The notes: generated by a model not told the origin, from the letters alone. A DNA stretch of 20,843 nucleotides from Welwitschia mirabilis (GCA_051453625.1 JBOZIK010000001.1:288138772-288159614); one strand, 5' to 3'; shown: positions 10,561 through 19,463, counted from the stretch's first letter. A program made the numbers and translations.

Positions 10561-11403
10561 AATATCTAATATTACCAATTGGCATCTAGTTTATCTAAAA
10601 GTAAGATGAGAGGAGGAAAAATGGAAGGGTAAAATATAATACTAAATTAGCATCTATAGATTCTACACTATAGATTGGAGATGATTAAATTCCAAGAGCA
10701 ACAAAATGCCTACCAATACTAGTTTACAGACCTTAATAGCTTAAACACATACATCAACTAGTTTGTATAGATCGTTAAGTAACCAATATTTGATTTTCTT
10801 CCAATCTTATGTTANNNNNNNNNNNNNNNNNNNNNNNNNNNNNNNNNNNNNNNNNNNNNNNNNNNNNNNNNNNNNNNNNNNNNNNNNNNNNNNNNNNNNN
10901 NNNNNNNNNNNNNNATACTACAAGTTGAAGGATAATTGCAAGGTAAGACATGGAAGATACCTTGTATCTAGCTGGGTCTATGACACTTTAAAGATAAATG
11001 TTGCAAGATTAAGGATGACTAGTAATAAGGGGTTTAGAGCTGATGCTAGTGGTGGCTTTGGAATGTAATGGCTCAGTAGTAGTGCTCTACACTTCATGCA
11101 AGATGTTTTTACTGAGGGAATATCATATAGAGGTCATAGCTTTAGCTTTAATATCTAATATTACTAATTAACATCTAGTTTATCTAAAAGTAAGATGAGA
11201 GGAGGGATAATGGAAGGGCAAAATAGAACACTAAATTAGCATCTATAGATTCTACACTATAAAGTGGAGATGATTAAATTCCAAGAGAAACAAAATGCCT
11301 ATGAATACTAGTTTATAGACCTTAAGAGCTCAAACACATAAATCAACTAGTTTGTGTAAATCATTAAGTAACCAATATTAGATTTTCTTTCAATCTTATT
11401 TTA
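10326..11403. repeat. Duplicated contig end around a 100-N gap
   Basis: 10326-10814 (489 bp) ends at the gap 10815-10914 and recurs at 10915-11403 (489 bp) with a few percent substitutions. The right copy continues into new sequence. Unmerged allelic or overlapping contigs are the likely cause. Confidence 0.75.
10915..11160 (+). pseudogene. Unrecognised coding-like segment, copy 2
   Basis: Homologous to 10326-10560 and open in the same frame for most of its length (KVRHGRYLVSSWVYDTLK, then ADASGGFGM and, after one stop, SALHFMQDVFTEGISYRG). Product unknown. If the two copies are alleles, there is one locus here, not two. Confidence 0.3.
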
Positions 11404-11546
11404 CAGGCCTTAAGAATATAACCAATCTCTAATAAATTCTCTACATATAGGGCCCATGACTATGATGCTAATAATAAAAACTAAATATAGAGAATTTGTG
11501 GTTGATTTGATATGCTTCGAAACTATCATCAGTGCAATAAATTTAA

Positions 11547-13129
11547 GCATACAATCTAAATATACTTATGTAAGAGTAAGTAACTCATGTGGAGAAGAAG
11601 ATTTGTTAAGAAAAATAAATAACAGTTAAACATTGTAAACTCACATGAAACTCAAGATTTTCAAGAGGTGTATAGGAGTGCTAAACACCTAAAAGAAAGA
11701 CTACTTAAACATTCGAGCAACAATTGTCATTCAATAAGAAAAGACTACAAAAAATTTTAGTAGTAATTGGTTTAATGATAATATAGAGAAATATGTTCAA
11801 AGATTCTTTAGGTAACTTTGCTATTATGTGTGGCTAATAATTAGTAATTCTATAAAAAACTTAGTAAAAACATTGGGATTAACATAGAAAGTATAATGCA
11901 TTTTCTACCTTACCTTTTATTCAAACATAAAGAAAACATCTGAAAATAAGTAGTGGTATTGAAAAAATTCAAACATGGTAGAAAGCTACAAAATCTCTAA
12001 ACTAAAAAAAACACAAACCTAATTGCCCAACCCGTAAAGATTGCGCACCTAACTTTTGAGTGTGTAAACAATATCTGTCATCATAATGGTCTTATGGTAA
12101 GTGTGTTCTATGTATGTATCCACATCTCTTGTGATATTTTCTAGAAAGATCTTTAGAACACCATGAGTTTCCTTGTGTTTAAGATCATTGATTCTTTTAA
12201 TACTACCTCTTCTTACTAAATGGTAGATTACGAGCTTTGTAATAAGATAGATGTTATAGCNNNNNNNNNNNNNNNNNNNNNNNNNNNNNNNNNNNNNNNN
12301 NNNNNNNNNNNNNNNNNNNNNNNNNNNNNNNNNNNNNNNNNNNNNNNNNNNNNNNNNNNNGCATACAATCTAAATATACTTATATAAGAGCAAGTAACTC
12401 ATGTGAAGAAGAATATTTGCTAAGCAGAATAAATAATAGTTTAACATTGTAAACTCACATGAAACTCAAGATTTTCAAGAGGTATTATAGGAGTGTTGAA
12501 CACCTAAAGGAAAGACTACTTAAACATTCAAGCACTAGAATAAGATGAACCTTCATATCATAAGAAAACACTATAGAAAATTTGGTTAGCAATTGTCATT
12601 CAATAAGAAAAGACTACAAAAAATTTTAGTAGTAATTGTTTTAATGATAATATAGAGAAATATGTTCAAAGATTCTTTAGATAACTTTTCTATTATGTAT
12701 GGCTAATAATTAGTAATTCTATAAAAAACTTAGTAAAAACGTTGGAATTAACATAGTAAGTATAATGCATTTTCTACCTTACCTTTTATTCAAACATAAA
12801 GAAAGCATCTAAAAATAAGCAGTGGTATTGAAAAAATTCAAACATGGTAGAAAGCTACAAAATCTCTAGACCAAACACAACACAAACCTAACTGCCCAAC
12901 CCGTAAAGATTGCACCTCTAACTTTTGAGTGTGTAAACAATATCTGTTATCGTAATGGTCTTATGGTAAGTGTGTTCTATGTATGTATCCACATCTCTTG
13001 TGATATTTTCTAGAAATATCTTTAGAATACCATGAGTTTCCTTGTGTTTAAGATTGTTGATTCTTTTAATACTACCTCTTCTTGCTAAATGGTAGATTGA
13101 GAGCTTTGTAATAAGATAGATGTTATAGC
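11547..13129. repeat. Duplicated contig end around a 100-N gap, with an internal indel
   Basis: 11547-12260 ends at the gap 12261-12360 and recurs at 12361-13129. The second copy is about 55 bp longer because of extra sequence near 12530-12590, which itself resembles the adjoining tcaataagaaaagactac stretch. It looks like gain or loss of one of two short tandem units. Otherwise the copies differ at a few percent. Confidence 0.75.
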
Positions 13130-13729
13130 ATAAAACTTTCCTATGTTATTCTTTTTCCAAAATTAACTTCCAAATAGACCAAGCTTAATTTTTATAAATG
13201 AAATGGATAACAAGCTAACTTCTACAATGTATGCAGCAAAAAAGTTCCCTTCCTCTAAGTGAGGTGTTGCCTTTTAATAAATAGACATCATGGGAAAACT
13301 ATCCTACAAACCAAATGGCTAGGCAACATAAATTAAAAGAATAAATGAATAAGTCTCTCACTGACTCATTAGGCCTTTCATATATTTATTAGACTCTCTT
13401 TTGATCAATCCCTATTATAGTGGTTTTCAATAGTTTTATGGCAGTGCCTGTCTTGACAGTTACTATTTCCCTCTAAGCTTCATTCGTCATTGGTCATTAG
13501 TAGTCATTTATAGGGCACTTGAAATGAGTAGGCATAAATATTAGGATTAAGAAGCTTAACCTAAATAATGATGCACCAACTTAGCCCGTCTCCAACTTAG
13601 CTAGGCCTTGTGAAATAGGACAACATTTATGCACTGCCTCTTACTTAGTCTTTATGAATCATCATCTTAGGGTCTTCTATATCTCAAAACAAAAATTCTA
13701 GATTTGGAGTATAATTAGAACTCTGTCAA

Positions 13730-14140
13730 TCCAAGCTATAGAGCATAGAAGCCCATGTGAACCAAAGGAGGAAAGGCTCTCATATCCACTACTGACTTGC
13801 AGGTACTTCACAGCAATTTTGGTGCCATCAGGAAGTGTTCATTTGAAGACAGATATAAAGGTAACCCTTGAGGTAGGGTTTTAGAAGCCTTTCATTGCCC
13901 ATGCTAAGGTCTGATAGGAAAATGTCATTGATTTTCTAGACTAGTTCATAATAACAGCTGCCTTTCTAGATCCATTATAGCTCTAGATTGACATGAGACT
14001 TTCCCTGAAAAAGAAGCATATTATGGACAACAAAGTCAAAATCATGACTCTATAGTTATCAGAGTATTTTGAAAGAAAAGAGGGCAATGAGAAGCAATAG
14101 AAGAAGCCCTAGCAGGATAAGGGTTATGAGGGTTTTGTGT
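13730..14140 (-). pseudogene. Receptor-like kinase fragment (transmembrane segment and kinase N-lobe)
   Basis: Read on the minus strand, 14140 to about 14072 encodes a hydrophobic helix (TLITLILLGLLLLLLIALFS), as expected for a receptor kinase membrane span. About 150 bp further on, 13925 to 13770, one frame gives FSYQTL, then GF, a stop, and SVFK (stop) TLPDGTKIAVKYLQ followed by SGYESL. This matches the start of plant receptor-like kinase domains: FSY-EL-AT--F, the glycine loop ending in VFKG, then LPDGT-IAVK with the ATP-binding lysine. The glycine loop is eroded and stops interrupt it. A cttctttttcag sequence between the two parts resembles a splice acceptor. The rest of the kinase is not recognisable. 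G-type lectin RLKs show the closest wording that I recall. It lies inside the retroelement interior. Confidence 0.65.
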
Positions 14141-14766
14141 ATGGTATACATTTTACCAATGTAGGATGCTTTGAAGGATTTAAGAGAGGAGACTCAGCTC
14201 GAATGCCTTTACACCTTCTGTTAGGGTGTTTTCTATACTAATTATTCTGCAAACTTGATCCTCTGTCTCACCCATTAATAAGTTTATAATTTTTTTTTCA
14301 TTCTCGTTTCAATTAGACGTACAAGAAGAGAAAAATCCATTATTTTCAAACATAATGTTCTAGCCATCATTGGTGACATGGCAGAAAAGCTGACCATGAC
14401 ATGTCATGCTATCATTCAAGAGATAATCACTACCTTTGCTATTATAAACAAATGACCTCTCCTTTATAATAGTAGCCTCGACATTATAAATGCTAAGGAA
14501 TAATTTGTTTTTAATGTTGTCACCCATATCATAGTAACTTTTCTCTTAATCTCTTTTACTACCACATTGCATAGTATCAAACCACTCTAATCATGTAGGT
14601 TATTGTCATGTCAAATAATATGTATTAAAATCAATGTCTCTCAAACACACAATATCAAATAATATGTATGCGAATATTTTAAATGCATAGATTTTATGTC
14701 ATAGTTGAGGGAAACTTACTTGGGCAGGTGTAAGATTCACTTTTTCATAAGCAAAAAACTTTCAAC

Positions 14767-14982
14767 AATTTAACACAATTGTTTCTAGTGAAATCACAAG
14801 ATAGGATCTGATGTATAATGACTTNNNNNNNNNNNNNNNNNNNNNNNNNNNNNNNNNNNNNNNNNNNNNNNNNNNNNNNNNNNNNNNNNNNNNNNNNNNN
14901 NNNNNNNNNNNNNNNNNNNNNNNNAATTTAACACAATTTTTTTTAATGAAATCACAAGATAGGATCTGATGTATAATGACTT
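14767..14982. repeat. Duplicated contig end around a 100-N gap
   Basis: 14767-14824 (58 bp) stops at the gap 14825-14924 and recurs at 14925-14982 (58 bp), ending with the same gtataatgactt before continuing. Same pattern as the other gap-flanking duplications. Confidence 0.75.
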
Positions 14983-15073
14983 CACCATAATTACTTCTAG
15001 TAAATCATAATCTAGACTCTAATATTTTATAATGCCTTCATAATAACTACACACAATGAAATCATAACCTACA

Positions 15074-15085
15074 CTCTAATACCAA
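15074..15085 (-). other. Primer binding site next to LTR2
   Basis: The minus strand reads TGGTATTAGAGT, 10/12 with TGGTATCAGAGC, the PBS complementary to the 3' end of plant initiator Met tRNA. It lies 3 bp beyond the LTR2 terminus, which fixes LTR2 as the 5' LTR of the long internal region. Confidence 0.75.
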
Positions 15086-15864
15086 AATGTAAGACCCCAA
15101 AATTCTACAGTTGAAAATTTTCAAACTTAATGCTTGGATATCAAAATTTGACTTCCACCCTTTTAAGATTGAAAGATGTCACTTTTATAGATGTAAAATC
15201 CAACGTTTTACAATTAAAAAATATTACTTTAAGTAATATGGCCTCTTCTCCATAAAACAATGAATGTTTCTTCTTTTAAAAGTAATCTAAAATAATAATG
15301 ACTAATTCATAATAAATAAAAACTATGGAAAGTATTCTCATAATCATAATAATTGAAATCTCAACATTCACCAAGAAGTATAAATTTCATTTTAAGATAA
15401 ATTCTTAAGAAAGTTTTCCAACAGATGCATAGTCAAACTTCATATTTCATTTTAATAATTTTTCAAGGAAGATGTACCTAATCCAATATTAAATGTATTT
15501 TCAAGATAATTCTAATATAGCAAAATTCATAATTTTCAAAATGTATACAAGTATCACTCCCAAACAATTTCTTAACATAAACTAGAAGAGATAATCTCCT
15601 CTTTTCTTTGCCCTTCTTGGCAATCAAGCTCTGGTTTTATCACCTATTTAATAAAATAATGATGGGGTAAGAACCATGAAAATTTCATAGCTCCCAGTAT
15701 AGTCTAGACAAAGTTAGACAAGACAGGAAAGGATTTTTCAAAAGTTAAGATAGAAAGACAAGTAAGGACTTCAAGAATAATTCGTATCACAAAACACCAA
15801 CCTTATGGTTATGAAATGAGAATAATCAATATATGTTTTTCATATATTTCAATTACTTAACTTC

Positions 15865-16157
15865 TTAGTTCGATGATCTGTAAAGCTCCCTGCATCATTT
15901 GGTGATTGTAATTCTTATATAATATTTCATATTTCACTTTACTACCTCATTTGGTAATTTGTGAATCCCATATATATATTCATACATCATTAACTTCACT
16001 ACCTCATTTAGCAATCTATGAAGCCCACTACCTCATTTAGTGATCTGTGATCAATCTATTATCCCCATTGCCTCATTTGACAATCTATCATATTCTCACT
16101 TCACTACCTCATTTAGCAATCTGTGAAGTCCACTACCTCATTTGGTGATTTGTGGAA
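15865..16157. repeat. Eight-unit interspersed 22-bp motif in LTR2
   Basis: Eight degenerate copies of the ctacctcatttagcaatctg-type unit, with spacers colinear with those of LTR1 (including the short AT run at 15970-15979). Units differ mainly by C/T and G/A changes at the gcgat position. Confidence 0.8.
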
Positions 16158-16574
16158 TTACATAACCATAAGTTTAAGAAATCATGATAACAAGAGAAAT
16201 ATGATAAGGTATAACCACGAAGTATCTACTTAAAACAAGTACAACTTAAGTTATAATATCAAGACATTTAGTATAAAAGGTAGTAAAAGATGAGACTTGG
16301 AGCAATACTGATTTTACTCTTATCAATCATCACATGTTTTTATATTTGTTTTGCAATAATATAGACACATCACAGATAATAATGCACTGCATACAAAGGA
16401 ATGGACCAATAAATAAGCAAGAAATAAAAGAACCATACTTAGATTAAATTGAAGATTTGAGAATTCTTAAAGATTTTTAAGGCTTAAAGGTTTGAAGGCT
16501 TATCCAAGCTTCAAGGTTCGATAGCAAAGGATTGTCCAAAACCAAAAGTGAGGGAAAAAGGTAAGAAGAGGATT

Positions 16575-16584
16575 GTATTTATAA
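16575..16584 (-). promoter_or_regulatory. TATA-like box of LTR2
   Basis: The minus strand reads GTTATAAATACAATCC, about 680 bp into the LTR, and is conserved in LTR1. This places U3 at about 680 bp and leaves a long R-U5 leader of about 1.5 kb. This is inference from sequence and position only. Confidence 0.5.
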
Positions 16585-17263
16585 CTGAGATTTAATGGAA
16601 TATGAAGGATCACAAGAATATGAAGACAAAACATCATAAAGGAGGGTGATTAAGATGGTAAGGATTACATAACATCTTATAAAGGCTTGTCTGTCCACTA
16701 GGTATTTTAATAATATAAAAATAATGCTTTCTATTCCACTACATTTAATCATAATAATGAAAAAAATAATAAGCCTCCATGATTAACATTTAATCATGAA
16801 TAAATTTTAGGAAGGTGTAATAATAATAACAAGTAAATGATATCATTACCACTACAAGAACATTCTTGAAGATTATAAAGCAATATTTTAGTCTTTACAA
16901 AGACTAAAAGGGACTCAACTACAATCTTTAATAAAATACCACCTCAATAACATAACATCTATATTAGTTAGAAATCTAAAAATAAAAGATGATGCAATAA
17001 TTTCATAACTAAAAATAATATTAATTCAATCCATTAATTTACCCACTATCAAAACCACTAACTTTGCCATTCAAGATTATAATCACTAAGGATTATAATA
17101 ATAAAATAATATTATAGCTAATATAACATGAATAACTTTTAAGCACAAAATTTTTAGAATATAAATACAAATAACTACATTATCTTATAGACTCTGTAAT
17201 AATAAAATTATTTTAATTTAGTTTTTAAGCAAATCTTCGGACCTTAAAATTCTAGACATGACA

Positions 17264-17508
17264 TTTCTCCATCCCTTAAAAAGTTTTATCCTCGAAACTT
17301 AAACAAGAAATCTTAATTATTCACTATAATACATTTATTCTATATTTTCAACTAGCTTCTACTCTCTCTCTTAATGATGGTACTACAGTTAAATTTATCT
17401 TCCTTCAATGCCATATATAAATTGTTGAATAGGTTGAAATGTTGAATGTCTAATACCTTTACCATAACTACACCCATTGTAGTCTTAACCTAAGCTCTGA
17501 TATCAAAA
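17264..17508 (-). mobile_element. 245-bp mini-internal region with PPT and PBS
   Basis: 17264 to about 17441 matches the 3' end of the long interior (6539 to about 6716), including the PPT. The remainder, about 17442-17508, matches the 5' end beside LTR2 (15020-15088), including a PBS at 17494-17505 (minus TGATATCAGAGC, 11/12). Everything between has been lost, leaving a stub that joins LTR2 and LTR3. Confidence 0.7.
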
Positions 17509-17607
17509 TGTAAGACCCCAATTTTTTTATAGTTGAAATTCTTCAAACTCTGATACCAAAATAACCTAAAACATCACACTTAGAAACTTTTAGAAGCTCT
17601 GATACCA
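17494..17607 (-). other. Three initiator-Met PBS motifs in 114 bp
   Basis: On the minus strand: TGGTATCAGAGC exact at 17596-17607, TGGTATCAGAGT at 17547-17558 and TGATATCAGAGC at 17494-17505. The first follows an LTR end of another family (17611), the third belongs to the mini-interior, and the middle one lies inside LTR3 sequence. Confidence 0.75.
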
Positions 17608-18205
17608 AAATGTAACGCTAACATTTTGAACTTTAAGTTTTCGAATGTTACTTATTTAGAAAAGGGTTAGGTCCTCATCCTTTCATTTATCATTAGCATT
17701 AATTATAAAATAATCCATTATTTTAATAAAAATTTTAGCACGCGAGGACCCCTGATTTTAAAGCCCTTTAACATATTTATTTATAATAGTATTTAAAGGC
17801 ATAACTCCCAAATTTAATACTCATAATTAGACTATAAATTTTCAAGGAAGGATTGCAATGATGCATAAAAATAAATNNNNNNNNNNNNNNNNNNNNNNNN
17901 NNNNNNNNNNNNNNNNNNNNNNNNNNNNNNNNNNNNNNNNNNNNNNNNNNNNNNNNNNNNNNNNNNNNNNNNNNNNTTCATTAATGTATCTACTATAAAA
18001 ACCACTAACTTTGCCATTCAAGATCATAATTACTACGAATTACAAAATAATATTATAGCTAATACAACATGAATAACTTTTAAGCAGAAAATTTTCTAGA
18101 ATATAAATACAAATATCTACATTAGCTTATAGACTCTATAATAATAAAATTATTTTAATTTAGTTTTTAAGCTAGGCTTTGGATCTTAAAATTTTGGACA
18201 TGACA
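17509..18205 (-). mobile_element. LTR3, outermost 5' LTR of the array (rearranged)
   Basis: The minus-strand 3' end (…GGGGTCTTACA, 17509 to about 17550) and 5' end (18205 to about 17977, beginning TGTCATGTCC) match LTR2. Between them LTR sequence is replaced by another LTR fragment (about 17559-17876) and a 100-N gap (17877-17976). The 5' end abuts the tagaa target duplication. Confidence 0.7.
17559..17876 (-). mobile_element. LTR end plus PBS of a second retrotransposon family
   Basis: On the minus strand an LTR ends GTTAGCGTTACA at 17611, followed by 3 bp and an exact PBS at 17596-17607, then about 35 bp of interior. The LTR body extends rightward into the gap at 17877. It does not match LTR1, LTR2 or the copia LTR. 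It is probably a truncated insertion in LTR3. Confidence 0.5.
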
Positions 18206-18210
18206 TAGAA
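18206..18210. other. Right target site duplication of the inserted array
   Basis: tagaa directly after the LTR3 terminus ggacatgaca, paired with taaaa at 2981-2985 (one mismatch). Leaving out one copy and the insertion keeps the third ORF in one frame across the junction. Confidence 0.65.
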
Positions 18211-18800
18211 TGTAATCAAGCTTAAAATAAATGCATCTAAGACCATATCCTTATGTTCTATATTCTCATTAAAGTTCATTCTAGAATGCCCAAATAGTAC
18301 ATTACTCATTAAATGCTATGAAACATTAATAAAATAGCAAGTGAAGATGTATTTAAAAGAATGGACATATAACTTTGGGAGCTTTAAATCATTAATACCA
18401 AACATAAAATTCACAAAAGTGGGTATAATATATAAAGGCATATCCTGTACTTCCATTTATAATGTCCTAGTGCTATGATTAATCTCATGTATGTTAACAT
18501 AAAATTCTTTCATAATGGGGCCTCAAATGTCCTAATTCAATTGAACTATCATATTTCATATAATATGTAAAAAATATGCAAGAACATAATCCTTTCTCTA
18601 CTTTTAAAAGCCAAGAGTTTATTTTACATTAATATAGTTTCTTATCCAAGTTTTGAACCATTTAACAGTAGATTCATGATGGAATTGAGGCTCATATTAT
18701 GGTCTGTGAGATTCTGTGATTAGTTCTTTATGTTTGAATACATTAGAAGGCTTTATTCTCACTATTTTTAAAGAATATGTAAAATAACTAAACTAAAAAA
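18206..18800 (-). pseudogene. Third ORF of the copia element, N-terminal half (decayed)
   Basis: The minus strand from about 18520 down to 18390 encodes PIMKEFYVNIHEIN, a stop after RTL, then PTFVNFMFGIN. These match the 'P-V-EFYAN' and 'I-FLG' stretches typical of the putative plant transposon protein / env-like ORF of plant retrotransposons. The frame then runs on toward the insertion at 18206 and resumes at 2980. The start codon is not clear. Sequence from 18600 to 18800 is weakly coding-like, with several stops. Confidence 0.6.
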
Positions 18801-18873
18801 ATCAAAAAGAAAAATAAATAATAAAAATGAGAGTAGCTATAAGAGAAAATGATACCTATTATGCGAGCTGTGA

Positions 18874-19299
18874 AGATGTCTACTAAATCAAAGATGTCTT
18901 TGTAGAAAGATTTAACAAAATCAGGCTAGAAAAGAGCTCTGAGAGAAATACCTCTTGATTAGAGGAATAAAAATTATAGATGATAGCCCTTTTTCTAATT
19001 AAAAAGGGTTAAAACCCTAGTTCTTAGCACATTTTTTATTTATACAATAGTACATGAAAGACATCTACTAGATGAAAGATGTCTAGAATGATAATAGTAG
19101 ACATTTACAATGCTCAAAGATGTCTTCTATGAAAAATTTTATAAATTTTTCTACATACTATAAAGATGTTTACCTGATTAAAGATGTCTATTTGAAAAAG
19201 TAATGAAAAACATATCTGCCCTTCAAAGATGTGTAGCATATAAAGATTTCTGTTTGATAAACATCTATAAAAATTAAGATATCTCTTTAATAGACATCT
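18874..19299. repeat. Second AGATGTCT/AGACATCT octamer cluster
   Basis: Seven exact copies, on either strand, at 18874, 18892, 19059, 19077, 19118, 19182 and 19292, with near-matches between (agatgttt, agatgtgt, agacattt). It lies between the end of copia pol and the start of the third ORF, on both sides of a TATA-like box. The same octamer fills the U3 of the 3' LTR at 763-1171, but the surrounding sequence of the two regions does not align by eye. Confidence 0.8.
19037..19044 (-). promoter_or_regulatory. TATA-like box upstream of the third ORF
   Basis: The minus strand reads TTGTATAAATAAAAAAT. Five octamers and several variants lie upstream of it, and a pyrimidine-rich leader and the third ORF lie downstream. 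It could be an internal promoter for the third ORF or a relic of an LTR. Confidence 0.4.
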
Positions 19300-19329
19300 A
19301 TAAAAGTAAAGACTTCTTTCTTAAAAGAT

Positions 19330-19389
19330 CAAAAAACTTTAAAGTTTTTGACGACTAATATCATGATAATAGTATCACATCAAAAAGTT
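19330..19389. repeat. Palindrome cluster between pol and the octamer array
   Basis: AAAAACTTT/AAAGTTTTT forms an inverted repeat at 19330-19350. TATCATGATA is a perfect 10-bp palindrome at 19359-19368. tcaaaaagtt at 19380-19389 is a 9/10 inverted match to 19342-19351 around it. Inverted repeats are reported in Sirevirus noncoding regions, but near the PPT, not here. Confidence 0.6.
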
Positions 19390-19463
19390 AAAGTAACATC
19401 CATAAAATTCACTATTCTAATGTCTAACTATAATTTCAACTCATAGAATATCATAGAGTGGCA

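Larger units (their letters stand above)
6539..15088 (-). mobile_element. Internal region of the non-autonomous LTR element
   Basis: This is bounded by a PPT on the left (6539) and a PBS on the right (15074-15085), so it is the interior between LTR2 (5') and LTR1 (3'). It is about 8.5 kb as drawn, nearer 6.6 kb once gaps and duplicated contig ends are removed. No gag, protease, reverse transcriptase, RNase H or integrase motifs were found in any frame by eye. Apart from the features listed separately I see nothing coding in 7280-8700, 8885-9180, 9490-9880, 11160-11540, 13130-13700 or 14350-15070. These stretches are AT-rich and full of stops. It may include further old insertions. The layout resembles large retrotransposon derivatives (LARDs). 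Confidence 0.6.
15089..17263 (-). mobile_element. LTR2 of the inserted array (complete, 2175 bp)
   Basis: This is the only gap-free LTR of the family. On the minus strand it begins with TGTCATGTC at 17263 (after a PPT) and ends GGGGTCTTACA at 15089 (before a PBS). It contains a TATA-like box at 16575-16584 and the 22-bp motif array at 15865-16157. It has no coding sequence. It serves as the 5' LTR of the 6539-15088 interior and the 3' LTR of the mini-interior 17264-17508, so it is shared between two units. Confidence 0.85.

Noticed and set aside
18211-18220. TG at 18211 as the end of a copia LTR
   Set aside because: The third-ORF frame runs through this point to 18206, so it is coding sequence next to the target duplication, not an LTR border.
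18860-19390. 3' LTR of the pol-bearing copia element, separate from the element with the third ORF
   Set aside because: There is no polypurine tract before it, no convincing PBS after it (only GGTATCA near 18851), and no alignment to the LTR at 1-1330. It is kept as an alternative in the findings.
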